Assembly: GCF_003428645.1 (NCBI RefSeq)
Contig: NZ_QVQH01000002.1
Location: forward strand, 186,997-250,996
Source of the DNA: Geodermatophilus marinus
Lineage (GTDB): Bacteria > Actinomycetota > Actinomycetes > Mycobacteriales > Geodermatophilaceae
Reading direction: 5' to 3'
Length of the DNA: 64,000 nt
Shown here: positions 44,107 through 52,684 of the stretch, piece by piece
Position numbering within the stretch: position 1 is the first letter of the stretch
How the letters are laid out: each line of letters starts with the position of its first letter
Notes under the pieces: generated by a model
Told to the model about the DNA's origin: nothing
What the model saw: the letters and a program-made list of their open reading frames with translations, nothing else
Database searches by the model: none
Position numbers and translations under genes: made by a program

Positions 44107-44112
44107 TACCCT
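44107..44112 (+). promoter_or_regulatory. Possible -10 box of ychF
   Basis: TACCCT ends eight bases before GTG 44121; no ribosome-binding site lies between, so a leaderless message is likely. -35 not visible. Confidence 0.4.
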
Positions 44113-44120
44113 GGACACCC

Positions 44121-45194
<1,074 letters not shown>

Positions 45195-45213
45195 ATCGGC
45201 ATGAAACCGCAGG

Positions 45214-45435
45214 TCAGTGGCTTGTTGATCCCTTCCGATCCACACTCAGTCCACGAGAGACTGCGAGCGAGGCCTGCGCGGCGGCCAGTGTGCGGTCCTC
45301 GGCGCTCGGCCACAGGTGGCTGAACGTGTTCAGCGTCGTGGTGGCGGAAGCGTGCCCGGGGGCCCGCTGCACGGTGACGACGTCGCAGCCGGCCGCGCCC
45401 TCAGCCCCGAGCTGCTCGAGGAGCGGACGACACAT
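45214..45435 (-). pseudogene. C-terminal remnant of a tyrosine recombinase (integrase)
   Basis: 73 codons. VVTVQRAPGHASATTTLNTF then SHLWPSAEDRTLAAAQA is the end of phage-type integrases, whose intact form reads VQRALGHASATTTLNTYSHLWP. The catalytic Tyr is replaced by Phe, and the rest of the catalytic domain and the N-terminus are missing. It lies 19 bases after ychF and marks an old integration event. Confidence 0.7.
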
Positions 45436-45526
45436 GACGAGGCGTCCGCCTGCCAGGAGTCACTTCACGTGTTCCGTACCAGCCTGCGAGGCTAGCGCGG
45501 TCGCGTCGAGGAGCAGGAGGCCCGAT

Positions 45527-46744
45527 GTGGTGATGGACAGGCCCCCGCCACCTCCCGCGCCAGTGCGCCTGCTGAATGCGGTGGGTCGGCGGGCGGGGCA
45601 TCGTGACCGGCTGGATGCGGAGGAGATGCTGTGGGATGCGCGGCGCCGCACCGGCCTGGCCGATCTCGGTCCTGACACGGACCAGGCCTACCGGCTGCTG
45701 GTCGACGCAGTCGATCGGGAAGCGCGGCTGACCACCCTGGGGCGCCTCGTCGTAGGTCGCCTCGTTCGCAGCCACCTCGCCCGGCGGCTGCAGGTGGTGG
45801 AGGCATTGCGGCAACGGCCGGACCTCGCGGTCGCCCCGGTACGACGCCCGCTCTTCGTCGTGGGCCTGCCGCGCACCGGCACGACGCTGTTGCACAACCT
45901 GCTGGCCCAGGCCGACGGCAGTCGCCCGCTGCTGGCCCGCGACGTGGTCCAGCCCGTTCCGCCGGTGCTGCGCGGTGCTGCGTACGACACCCGGGGGCTG
46001 CGCTACTGGGCGTCGGTGCGCGGTATGTACTACCTGGGGCCCGGCCGGAGAAGGCTCCACGACTACAACGCGGGTCCCGTGGAATGTCTGCGGCTGCTGG
46101 CGCGCAGTTTCGTGTGCTTTGCGTTTCCGAACATGGTCCACGTGCCGTCGTACGAGCGCTGGTTGTGGGAGCAGGACGGCCGCGCGCTGGTCTCTGCCTA
46201 TGAGCTGCATCGGATGCAGCTGCAGACCTTGCAGGCCGATGGGCGTCGCGGGCACTGGGTGCTGAAGGCCCCCGCTCATCTGCCCGCCCTGGAGGCTCTG
46301 CTGACCGTGTATCCCGACGCGTCCGTGGTGCTGCCGCACCGCAGTCCGGCCACGGTGGTGGCGTCTCTCTCGAGCCTGGTCGCCCGCAATCATGCCCTGC
46401 TGGCGGAGGAGCCCGATCTGTCTGCGGTGGGCCGGGAGGTGTTGGCGCGGACGCTGCGGACGCTGGAGCGGGTCGAACGCACGCGGGCCGCGCTGGGCGA
46501 TGATCGCATCATCGACGTCGGCTATCGCGAGCTGCTGACCGACCCGGTGGGCGCGGTACGCATGATCCACGAGCGGATCGGCCACCCGCTGCCGCCGGCC
46601 TCCATCGAGCGCATGCGTCGCTGGCTGGCGGACAACCCGCAGGGCAAACACGGTGCCCACCGGTACGGGCTGGAGCAGTACGGGCTCGACGCCGCAACCG
46701 TGGATCGGCTCACCGCCCGGTATCGAACGCCCTTCGACGGGTGA
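45527..46744 (+). CDS. Sulfotransferase-family protein
   Basis: 405 residues. PAPS-binding loop FVVGLPRTGTTLLHNLLAQA, a second cofactor region (VVLPHRSPATVVASLSSLVA, resembling the 3'-phosphate loop), and a C-terminal RIIDVGYRELLTDPVGAVRM and HIS-rich end (GKHGAHRYGLEQYGL), as in large bacterial sulfotransferases that act on lipids or sugars. GTG 45527 follows AGGAGG by six bases; GTG 45530 and ATG 45533 are alternatives. Codon use is less G/C-biased than in neighbours (cat, gat, tct, cgt appear often), and an integrase remnant precedes it, so it is probably acquired. Confidence 0.87.
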   Translation: MVMDRPPPPPAPVRLLNAVGRRAGHRDRLDAEEMLWDARRRTGLADLGPDTDQAYRLLVDAVDREARLTTLGRLVVGRLVRSHLARRLQVVEALRQRPDLAVAPVRRPLFVVGLPRTGTTLLHNLLAQADGSRPLLARDVVQPVPPVLRGAAYDTRGLRYWASVRGMYYLGPGRRRLHDYNAGPVECLRLLARSFVCFAFPNMVHVPSYERWLWEQDGRALVSAYELHRMQLQTLQADGRRGHWVLKAPAHLPALEALLTVYPDASVVLPHRSPATVVASLSSLVARNHALLAEEPDLSAVGREVLARTLRTLERVERTRAALGDDRIIDVGYRELLTDPVGAVRMIHERIGHPLPPASIERMRRWLADNPQGKHGAHRYGLEQYGLDAATVDRLTARYRTPFDG

Positions 46745-47050
46745 CGGCCGCGTGGGGATGCGTGGATCGCAGTTCACGCCGTCCCCCCGGCGTAGGCGGG
46801 CAGCGACGGCCGCCGCCCGAACGCGCCTCTGCGGCGTCACTCACGATGTGAGGGCAATCGGCCCCTGTGACGAAGAGGACAAGATCCCTACCGCGCTGAC
46901 GACCGCAGCGGCCACGAACGGGCGGCGGACGTGCGGCCGGTGTTGAGCACTCCAGAGCACACGACAGAGGCGCGAAAGCAGGGGTTCGACATCGAGCTCT
47001 GGGACTCCGTGAGCGATGAGGAAGCGGCCGCGCGGCGGAGGGACGTGCCG
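46745..47050. other. Stretch without a convincing gene
   Basis: 306 bases of lower G+C than the surroundings. An in-frame extension of the next gene up to GTG 46931 (QGFDIELWDSVSDEEAAARR) is open and looks protein-like, so that gene may start earlier, or this may be the end of a broken one. No terminator or repeat is seen. Confidence 0.4.
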
Positions 47051-47587
47051 ATGACGAGACCAACGCTGTTCCTGACCGTGGGCCTACCGGGCACGGGCAA
47101 GACCACGGAGGCGCGGCGGATAGAGGCCGAGAAACGAGCGCTGCGTCTTACGAAGGACGAGTGGATGAAGGCCCTCTACGGGCTCGAGAACCCGTCGTCG
47201 GCCGCCGCCGTGATCGAGGGGAGGCTCATCGGGATCGGGCTGCGTGCTCTCGCACTGGGGATCGACGTCGTCGTCGACTTCGGCCTCTGGGGCCGAGATG
47301 AGCGCTCCGCCCTACGGCAAGCGGCAGCCGATCTCGGTGCGGCGGTGGAGATGCGCTACTTCGAAGTCACGCCGGCCGAGCAGCGAGGACGACTCGACCG
47401 GCGCCAGGCCGAGGAGCCGCACACGACGTGGCAGATGTCCGACGAAGAACTGACCAGGTGGGCAGCGAGCATCAGCATCCCGACGCCCGGGGAACTCGAC
47501 GGCAGTGAACCGATCGATGACCCGCCGGCAGGATTCGCGACATGGGACGACTGGCGCAGGCATCGCTGGCCGCCGGCGATCTCCTGA
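47051..47587 (+). CDS. P-loop kinase-like ATP-binding protein (AAA_33/zeta-like)
   Basis: 178 residues from ATG 47051, which has GGAGGG eight bases upstream. Walker A LTVGLPGTGKTTEARRIE, then RLTKDEWMKALYGLEN, a strand GIDVVVDFGLWGRDERSALR typical of the acceptor-side Asp, RYFEVTPAEQRGRLDRRQAE (lid Arg) and a C-terminal FATWDDWRRH. Such proteins resemble small-molecule kinases and zeta toxins; no antitoxin is adjacent. Codon use is less biased than in the core genes, fitting the acquired segment. Confidence 0.75.
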   Translation: MTRPTLFLTVGLPGTGKTTEARRIEAEKRALRLTKDEWMKALYGLENPSSAAAVIEGRLIGIGLRALALGIDVVVDFGLWGRDERSALRQAAADLGAAVEMRYFEVTPAEQRGRLDRRQAEEPHTTWQMSDEELTRWAASISIPTPGELDGSEPIDDPPAGFATWDDWRRHRWPPAIS

Positions 47588-47641
47588 CACCAGGGCCCCC
47601 GCACCTGCTCATCGGCGCGCGCATGCGCTCGGGAGCGCCAG

Positions 47642-48466
47642 TCAGCGTTCCGGTTCTCGAACCCCCGGGCCGTCCTCCCGGGTCTCGCGTCCGGGCAGGT
47701 CGTCGACGGTCACCGACACCGGGTCGGCGTGCCCGAAGACCGTGGTCGCAGCCGCGATCGCGCCCTTGAGGACGTGCTGCACGTAGTTCGCGGCGGCCAT
47801 GGGACCGAGGCCGAAGGGCAGCAACCCGGCCAGGAGGGGCGGCCCGACCGCCAGCGCCCAGGCCCGGAGGATCTCCGACTGCGAGGCGGCGATCTCCTGC
47901 CGCTCCGCGGCCGTCAGCGCCACCAGGGCGTCGTACGCCGCGGGTCGCCCCACCAGCGCCGCGTGGGGTCCGAGGACCGCCTCGGGCCGGATCCTCCCGG
48001 TCTTGTCGAGCTCGACCGCCCCCTCGGTGAGGACCAGCAGGACGGCGGTGCGGGTGAGTTGCGGGTCGTCGAGGTCCCTGCCGTGCAGCAGGCCGACCCG
48101 GACGGTCGCACTGACCGCCTCCTTCAGGGCCTCCCGCAGCGCGACCGGGAGCCCGGCGGCCGAGAGCACCGTCCCGTACCCCGGCAGGATCGACGGCAGG
48201 GAGTAGGAGACCGCCCGCGCTGCCCTGAGCCGGTTCCCCCGGGTCACCTGGGCGACGAGGTCCCCCGGCGCGACCAGGGGCCTGCTCCCGCGCACCTTGT
48301 CGACGACCTCCCGGGCCTCCTCGACGGAGGGTTGGAGGGTCCGGTCGACCACGGCCATGGCGCGCTCGACCGTCGACTCGAGGTCGAACTCGGGCTTCGA
48401 GAAGCTGAAACCGCCGTCCACGTCGATCCCCCTGTCCGCTGACGAGGCACGCAGGATGCCAGGCAT
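47642..48466 (-). CDS. Unknown protein with two hydrophobic segments
   Basis: 274 residues. Hydrophilic start, then SYSLPSILPGYGTVLSAAGL and a long helix VALREALKEAVSATVRVGLL; near the end a hydrophobic hairpin (AVGPPLLAGLLPFGLGPMAA, VLKGAIAAATTVFG). This could insert into the membrane. No family is recognised, no cysteine or metal motif. Codon bias is back to the host pattern. Convergent with the kinase-like gene. Confidence 0.6.
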   Translation of the reverse strand: MPGILRASSADRGIDVDGGFSFSKPEFDLESTVERAMAVVDRTLQPSVEEAREVVDKVRGSRPLVAPGDLVAQVTRGNRLRAARAVSYSLPSILPGYGTVLSAAGLPVALREALKEAVSATVRVGLLHGRDLDDPQLTRTAVLLVLTEGAVELDKTGRIRPEAVLGPHAALVGRPAAYDALVALTAAERQEIAASQSEILRAWALAVGPPLLAGLLPFGLGPMAAANYVQHVLKGAIAAATTVFGHADPVSVTVDDLPGRETREDGPGVREPER

Positions 48467-48520
48467 CCCGCGGGAACGGGAGCCCGTCGCGTGGCCGGCG
48501 GGGACCGGCAGCGGGCGCCG

Positions 48521-48910
48521 CTACTTCATCGTGGCGAGCTGGATGAGGTTGCCGCAGGTGTCGTCGAGGACGGCGGTGACCACCGGGCCCAGGTCGGTCG
48601 CGTCCTGGGTGAACTCGACGCCCAGCCCCTTGAGCCGCTCGACCTCGGCGTGCACGTCGTCGACGGCGAACTGGGTGAAGGGGATGCCGTCGGCGACCAG
48701 GGCCTGCTTGAACGCGCCGGCCGCCGGGTGCCCGTCCGGTTCCAGCAGCAGCTCGACGCCGTCCGGGTCGGCGGGGGAGACCACGGTCAGCCAGCGGGCC
48801 TCGCCGGCGGGCACGTCGGTCTTCTTGGTGAAGCCCAGCTTCTCGGTGTAGAAGGCGAGCGCCTTGGCCTGGTCGTCGACGAGCACGCTGGTGACGTTGA
48901 TGCGGATCAC
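48521..48910 (-). CDS. VOC-superfamily (glyoxalase-like) protein
   Basis: 129 residues with two beta-alpha-beta-beta-beta units: INVTSVLVDDQAKALAFYTE then RWLTVVSPADPDGVELLLEP, and FTQFAVDDVHAEVERLKGLG then VVTAVLDDTCGNLIQLATMK. Members isomerise, cleave or bind small molecules; many paired with ArsR regulators are resistance or binding proteins. The GTG overlaps the ArsR stop by four bases, so both are made from one message. Confidence 0.9.
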   Translation of the reverse strand: MIRINVTSVLVDDQAKALAFYTEKLGFTKKTDVPAGEARWLTVVSPADPDGVELLLEPDGHPAAGAFKQALVADGIPFTQFAVDDVHAEVERLKGLGVEFTQDATDLGPVVTAVLDDTCGNLIQLATMK

Positions 48911-49203
48911 GGGTTCGGGTCCTCTCCGTGGACGGGCCACCGCTCGACGATCGAGCGCAGCGGGCTCGTGTCGATGTGGTGGAACTTGTACCGGCCCTGG
49001 CGCCGGGTGCGCACCAGGCCGGCCTGCTCCAGCACGGCGAGGTGCTGGGAGATCGCCTGGCGCGAGGAGGACAGACCGTGCCGCACGGTCAGCCGGCCGC
49101 AGATCTCGAACAGCGTCTGGCCGTCCCTCTCGGTCAGCTCGTCCAGGATCGTGCGCCGCGTCGCATCGCCGAGGGCCCGGAACAGGTCGGCGTCCGCCTC
49201 CAC
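48907..49203 (-). CDS. ArsR/GntR-like winged-helix repressor (ArsR family)
   Basis: 98 residues. DADLFRALGDATRRTILDEL then the HTH GLSSSRQAISQHLAVLEQAG and wing LVRTRRQGRYKFHHIDTSPL are typical of the ArsR subgroup paired with VOC or SRPBCC proteins; no metal-binding Cys is present. GTG 49203 is chosen over TTG 49221 because a near-consensus promoter would start transcription at about 49204. Probably autorepressed through the inverted repeat inside that promoter. Confidence 0.92.
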   Translation of the reverse strand: MEADADLFRALGDATRRTILDELTERDGQTLFEICGRLTVRHGLSSSRQAISQHLAVLEQAGLVRTRRQGRYKFHHIDTSPLRSIVERWPVHGEDPNP

Positions 49204-49210
49204 GGGGACC

Positions 49211-49240
49211 GTTATAGGCAAGTGCCCGCTTGCCTGTCAA
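49211..49240 (-). promoter_or_regulatory. Promoter and operator of the ArsR-VOC operon
   Basis: On the minus strand TTGACA (49235-49240) and TATAAC (49211-49216) are 18 bases apart. Between them lies the perfect inverted repeat AGGCAAG-N6-CTTGCCT (49216-49235), placed to block RNA polymerase. The expected start of transcription coincides with the GTG, i.e. leaderless. Confidence 0.8.
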
Positions 49241-49255
49241 GGCTTCCCGTGCGGG

Positions 49256-50440
49256 TCAGACCCGTCCCCGGAGGATGCGGCGCCAGTAGACCTGCGGGAG
49301 GCCGTAGCGGTCGAACAGCCAGGTCGCGCGACGGGGCGTGAAGGGGTCCAGGAAGGGCACCGACGGGCTCGCGTGCCCGTCCCGGTCGACCTCGTTGAGC
49401 GACAGCATCCGCCGGCTCACGGTGATGGGCATGACCGTGTACCCGTCGTACCGCTTCAGCGGTTTCCCGCGCGCGGCGCCGGCGATGTTCCGGGCCAGGA
49501 CGTCGACCTGCTTGCGCAGCGCGCCCCCCGAGGGGCGGGTGGCCACGGCCGCGGCGTCGCCGATCGCCCAGATCGACCCGTGGCGGCGGGACCGCAGCGT
49601 CCCGGGGTCGATGTCGACCAGCCCCGGCGACGGGTCGGCGGCGAGGCCGGCATCGGCGATCCACCGCGGCGCCCGGTAGTGCGGGACGGCGTGGGCGAAG
49701 GTCACGTCGTCGACCACGATCCGGCCGGCCGGCGTCCCGACGGTGACCGCGTGGGTGTCCCACCCCACCCGCTCCACCCGCGCCTCCCGCAGCACCTCCA
49801 CCCCGTAGCCGGCGAACGCGCGCTCGAGGACCTCGTCGGCCTCCGCGACGCCCGTCGCGGTCGCCTCGGGCAGGACCAGCCGCACCTCGAGGTCCGCCAG
49901 CACGCCCGCGCGCCGCCAGTGGTCGCACGCCATGAGCAGCGGCTTGAGCGCGGTCGGCCCGCACGAGGCCGGCTCCGGCGGCACGGTGAAGACCACCGAG
50001 CCGCTGCGCAGCGACGTCAGCCTCGGCCACACCAGCGGTGCGCTCCCCGGCACGTAGGAGGAGGCGGCCCACCCGTCGGTGTACGCCGACTGCAGCCCGG
50101 GGGTGGCCGCCCAGTCCTCCACCAGGCCGGGGCAGAGGACCAGGGTCGTGCAGTGCAGCGTGCGCCCGCCGCGCGTCCGCACGGTCATGGCCGCCGGGTC
50201 GACCGCCTCGACGGCGTCGCGGACCCACGCGCACTCCTCGGGGAGGACGTCGGCCATCGGGCGCTCCAGGTCCGGCATCGCCGCCTCCCCGGCGGCGACG
50301 TAGTTGAGCAGCGGCTTGTACCGGTGCACCGGCTGCGGGGCCACGACGGTGACGTCCCGGGCGCCGTCGCGGAGCAGCCGCGCCGCCAGGGAGATGCCGG
50401 CGTTGCCGCCGCCGACGACCAGGGTCTCGCTGCGTTCCAC
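49256..50440 (-). CDS. SQR-like FAD-dependent oxidoreductase
   Basis: 394 residues. FAD motif LVVGGGNAGISLAARLLRDG, HRYKPLLNYVAAGEA, a Cys-containing loop PASCGPTALKPLLMACDHWR at the place of a catalytic Cys in sulfide:quinone reductases, GSIWAIGDAAAVATRPSGGA and LRKQVDVLARNIAG, which parallels the SQR NAxxRKQ region. Only one of the usual redox Cys is obvious, so it may be a type of NADH or sulfide dehydrogenase with a changed reaction. Peripheral membrane protein by analogy. GTG 50440. Confidence 0.78.
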   Translation of the reverse strand: MERSETLVVGGGNAGISLAARLLRDGARDVTVVAPQPVHRYKPLLNYVAAGEAAMPDLERPMADVLPEECAWVRDAVEAVDPAAMTVRTRGGRTLHCTTLVLCPGLVEDWAATPGLQSAYTDGWAASSYVPGSAPLVWPRLTSLRSGSVVFTVPPEPASCGPTALKPLLMACDHWRRAGVLADLEVRLVLPEATATGVAEADEVLERAFAGYGVEVLREARVERVGWDTHAVTVGTPAGRIVVDDVTFAHAVPHYRAPRWIADAGLAADPSPGLVDIDPGTLRSRRHGSIWAIGDAAAVATRPSGGALRKQVDVLARNIAGAARGKPLKRYDGYTVMPITVSRRMLSLNEVDRDGHASPSVPFLDPFTPRRATWLFDRYGLPQVYWRRILRGRV

Positions 50441-50495
50441 GTCGTTCCCGAGGACAGGTCCCACGTCGCTCCCGGAGTCAGGCCGCGGACCTCCG

Positions 50496-51377
50496 TCACC
50501 GCCGCAGCTCGGCCACGGTGTCGAGCCTGCCGAGTTTGCGCGGGTTGCGCATCGCGTACATGCGGGTGATCCGGCCGTCGGCCACGACGAAGGTGAGCGC
50601 GGTGTCGAACCCGCCCCCCGGGTCGATCCGCGCGGCGACCGTGCCGTTGACCAGCGGCGTGGTGATCCGCACACCGGGCGCGAACTCCGCGAACCGGACC
50701 AGGGCCCGGGCCACCCGCTCCCGGCCCGCGACCGGACGCCGGGCGGCCGGCGCCAGACCGCCGCTGTCGGCGACCACGACGACGTCGGGCGCCAGCACGT
50801 CCAGCAGCCCCTGCACGTCCCCGGCGGTGACCGCGGCGAGGAACCGGTCCACCACCCGCTGCTGCTCGGTGCGGCTGACCGCCGTCCGCGGGCGGCGGGC
50901 GGCCACGTGCCGGCGGGCCCGGTGCGCGATCTGCCGCACCGCGGCGCCCGACCGGCCCACCGCCTCGGCGATCTCCTCGTACGGCACGTCGAACACCTCG
51001 TGCAGCACGAGGACGGCGCGCTCCGTCGGGGCCAGGGTCTCCAGCACGGTGAGCATCGCGATGGAGACGCTCTCGGCCAGCTCCACGTCCTCGGCGACGT
51101 CCGGGCTGGTCAGCAGCGGTTCGGGCAGCCACTCGCCGACGTAGTCCTCGCGGCGGCGGGCCAGGGTGCGCAGCCGGTTGAGCGCCTGCCGGGTGGCGAT
51201 CCGCACCAGGTACGCCCGCGGGTCGCGCACCTCCGCGTGGTCGACCTCCGCCCACCGCAGCCAGGTCTCCTGCACCACGTCGTCGGCGTCGGCGGCCGAG
51301 CCGAGCAGCTCGTAGGCGACGGTGAACAGCAGGCTGCGGTGGGCGGTGAAGGCGTCGAGGACGGCGTCGTCGGTCAC
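50496..51377 (-). CDS. ECF sigma factor, SigJ-like, with C-terminal SnoaL-like domain
   Basis: 293 residues. Region 2: HRSLLFTVAYELLGSAADADD and VVQETWLRWAEVD; region 4: LAPTERAVLVLHEVFDVPYE and EIAEAVGRSGAAVRQIAHRAR. Residues 170-293 form a SnoaL/NTF2-like domain (VDRFLAAVTAGDVQGLLDVL, then YAMRNPRKL), as in the SigJ (ECF41) group where it regulates the sigma activity in place of an anti-sigma factor. The adjacent upstream gene encodes an AhpD-like protein, the standard ECF41 partner and target. Confidence 0.93.
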   Translation of the reverse strand: MTDDAVLDAFTAHRSLLFTVAYELLGSAADADDVVQETWLRWAEVDHAEVRDPRAYLVRIATRQALNRLRTLARRREDYVGEWLPEPLLTSPDVAEDVELAESVSIAMLTVLETLAPTERAVLVLHEVFDVPYEEIAEAVGRSGAAVRQIAHRARRHVAARRPRTAVSRTEQQRVVDRFLAAVTAGDVQGLLDVLAPDVVVVADSGGLAPAARRPVAGRERVARALVRFAEFAPGVRITTPLVNGTVAARIDPGGGFDTALTFVVADGRITRMYAMRNPRKLGRLDTVAELRR

Positions 51378-51387
51378 GTCGGGGCCG

Positions 51388-51975
51388 TCACGCCGAGGGC
51401 ACGCCGCCCGGGGCGGCCAGCGGCGGCAGGCCGCAGGACGCCGCGAACCCCTGCGACCGGGTGCCGAGTGCGACGTTGCTCCGGGCGGTGGCGTTCATGA
51501 GACCGACCCTGGCGGTCAGCTCGACGAGCGCCGGCGCCCCCAGCTCCTCGAGGAGGGCGGCCGACATCTCGTCGGTGACCGCCGGCGGGGTCGCGCACAT
51601 CGCCTCCGCGTACTCCATGACCCGCCGCTCCAGCGGGGTGAAGGCGGTGGACTCCCGCCACCGCGGCACCTCTCGCGCCTTGGCCTCGTCGAGCCCGCGG
51701 TCGCGGGCCAGGAAGTAGTGCAGGTCGAGGCAGAAGCCGCACCCGATCGCACCGGCCGCGGCCATGGTCGCGAGGGAGGCGAGCTGGGGGTCGAGCCGGT
51801 TCCACGACTCGGCCCTCCGCCCCAGCCGCATCAGGTCCTTCAGCACGGCCGGGTGGTGCCACATCACCCCGAGGCTCTCCGGTACCTGGCCCAGCATCCT
51901 GCGGCTCATCGTCGTGACCAGGGTCCCGTAGAGGCCGGTGATCTCGGTCGGGGGTACCCGCGTGCTGCTGGTCAT
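51388..51975 (-). CDS. Carboxymuconolactone decarboxylase/AhpD-like protein
   Basis: 195 residues. The AhpD-type redox motif appears in AAAGAIGCGFCLDLHYFLA (CxxC with downstream His), within the helical CMD fold. Such proteins next to ECF41 sigma factors are the typical target and likely act as peroxidases or reductases. GGAGGAG precedes ATG 51975. The start is inside the stop of the upstream frameshifted gene (ATGA), and the sigma gene follows after ten bases. Confidence 0.9.
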   Translation of the reverse strand: MTSSTRVPPTEITGLYGTLVTTMSRRMLGQVPESLGVMWHHPAVLKDLMRLGRRAESWNRLDPQLASLATMAAAGAIGCGFCLDLHYFLARDRGLDEAKAREVPRWRESTAFTPLERRVMEYAEAMCATPPAVTDEMSAALLEELGAPALVELTARVGLMNATARSNVALGTRSQGFAASCGLPPLAAPGGVPSA

Positions 51976-52440
51976 GTCTCCTCCAGGGTGTGCGGTGGTG
52001 TCGGCATGGAGACACCGCCCGCGCCTGCGGTGTGACATCCCCGGGCCCGCGTCGGCCGCCGGCCGGGGACGGTGGCCAGCTCGTCGTCCAGCGCGCGGAC
52101 GAGCGCCGCCTCCCGGCACCGCCGGGTCGCGGCGCCGGCGGCCAGCTCCTCGGCGGCGGCGAGGGTCACCGCACCGACGACGTCGGGGGAGCCGGCGTCG
52201 TCCCGGTCGGGGGGATTCGGCCCAGAGGACCTCCTCGTGGGACACCGCCCGCACGGCGCCGCCGCCGACGAGGAAGGGCTCACCGTCCGCGAGCAGCCGG
52301 CGCGGCAGGACGAGCGCCCCCGCACCGGACGGTGCGTGCATCGTGTGGCCGACACCGCCCACGAGGACCTCGACGTCGTCGCCCACCAGGCGGCCGAGCG
52401 GCCGGGACGCCACGTCCCCGCGGAGCCGGTCGGTGGTCAT
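51972..52440 (-). pseudogene. Unknown gene broken (or read) by a frameshift in a C6 tract
   Basis: From ATG 52440 (GGAGGG upstream) about 77 codons read well: MTTDRLRGDVASRPLGRLVG, EPFLVGGGAVRAVSHEEVLW. At a run of six identical bases (52209-52214) the good frame shifts by one, continuing PDVVGAVTLAAAEELAAGAA, CREAALVRALDDELATVPG and ending TPPHTLEET with a stop that overlaps the AhpD-like start (ATGA). That coupling shows the second frame is the true end. Together about 156 residues; no family recognised. A real mutation, sequencing error or slippage are all possible. Confidence 0.6.
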
Positions 52441-52684
52441 CGGGCCCTCCTCGTCCGGAGCGTGCGCCCCGATCCCCCAGAACGGCGAGCGTGCCCGTCG
52501 GACACCTCCCGGGTGACCGGACACCGGAAGCGGTCGCCCGCCCCGCGCCCCGCCCGGTCATCCTCCCCGCCCCGGGGTGCCGAGCGCTGCGCGGAACGGG
52601 TTCCCGACGTCGCGACGGGCCTACGATGGGTCGCCCTGCCGGACGGCCGGGCGTCGCGGGAGCGCGCGAAGGTGTGGGCGTGCG

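Noticed and set aside
47051-47587. Zeta-toxin/epsilon-antitoxin system
   Set aside because: The P-loop kinase resembles zeta-like proteins, but no antitoxin gene lies next to it.
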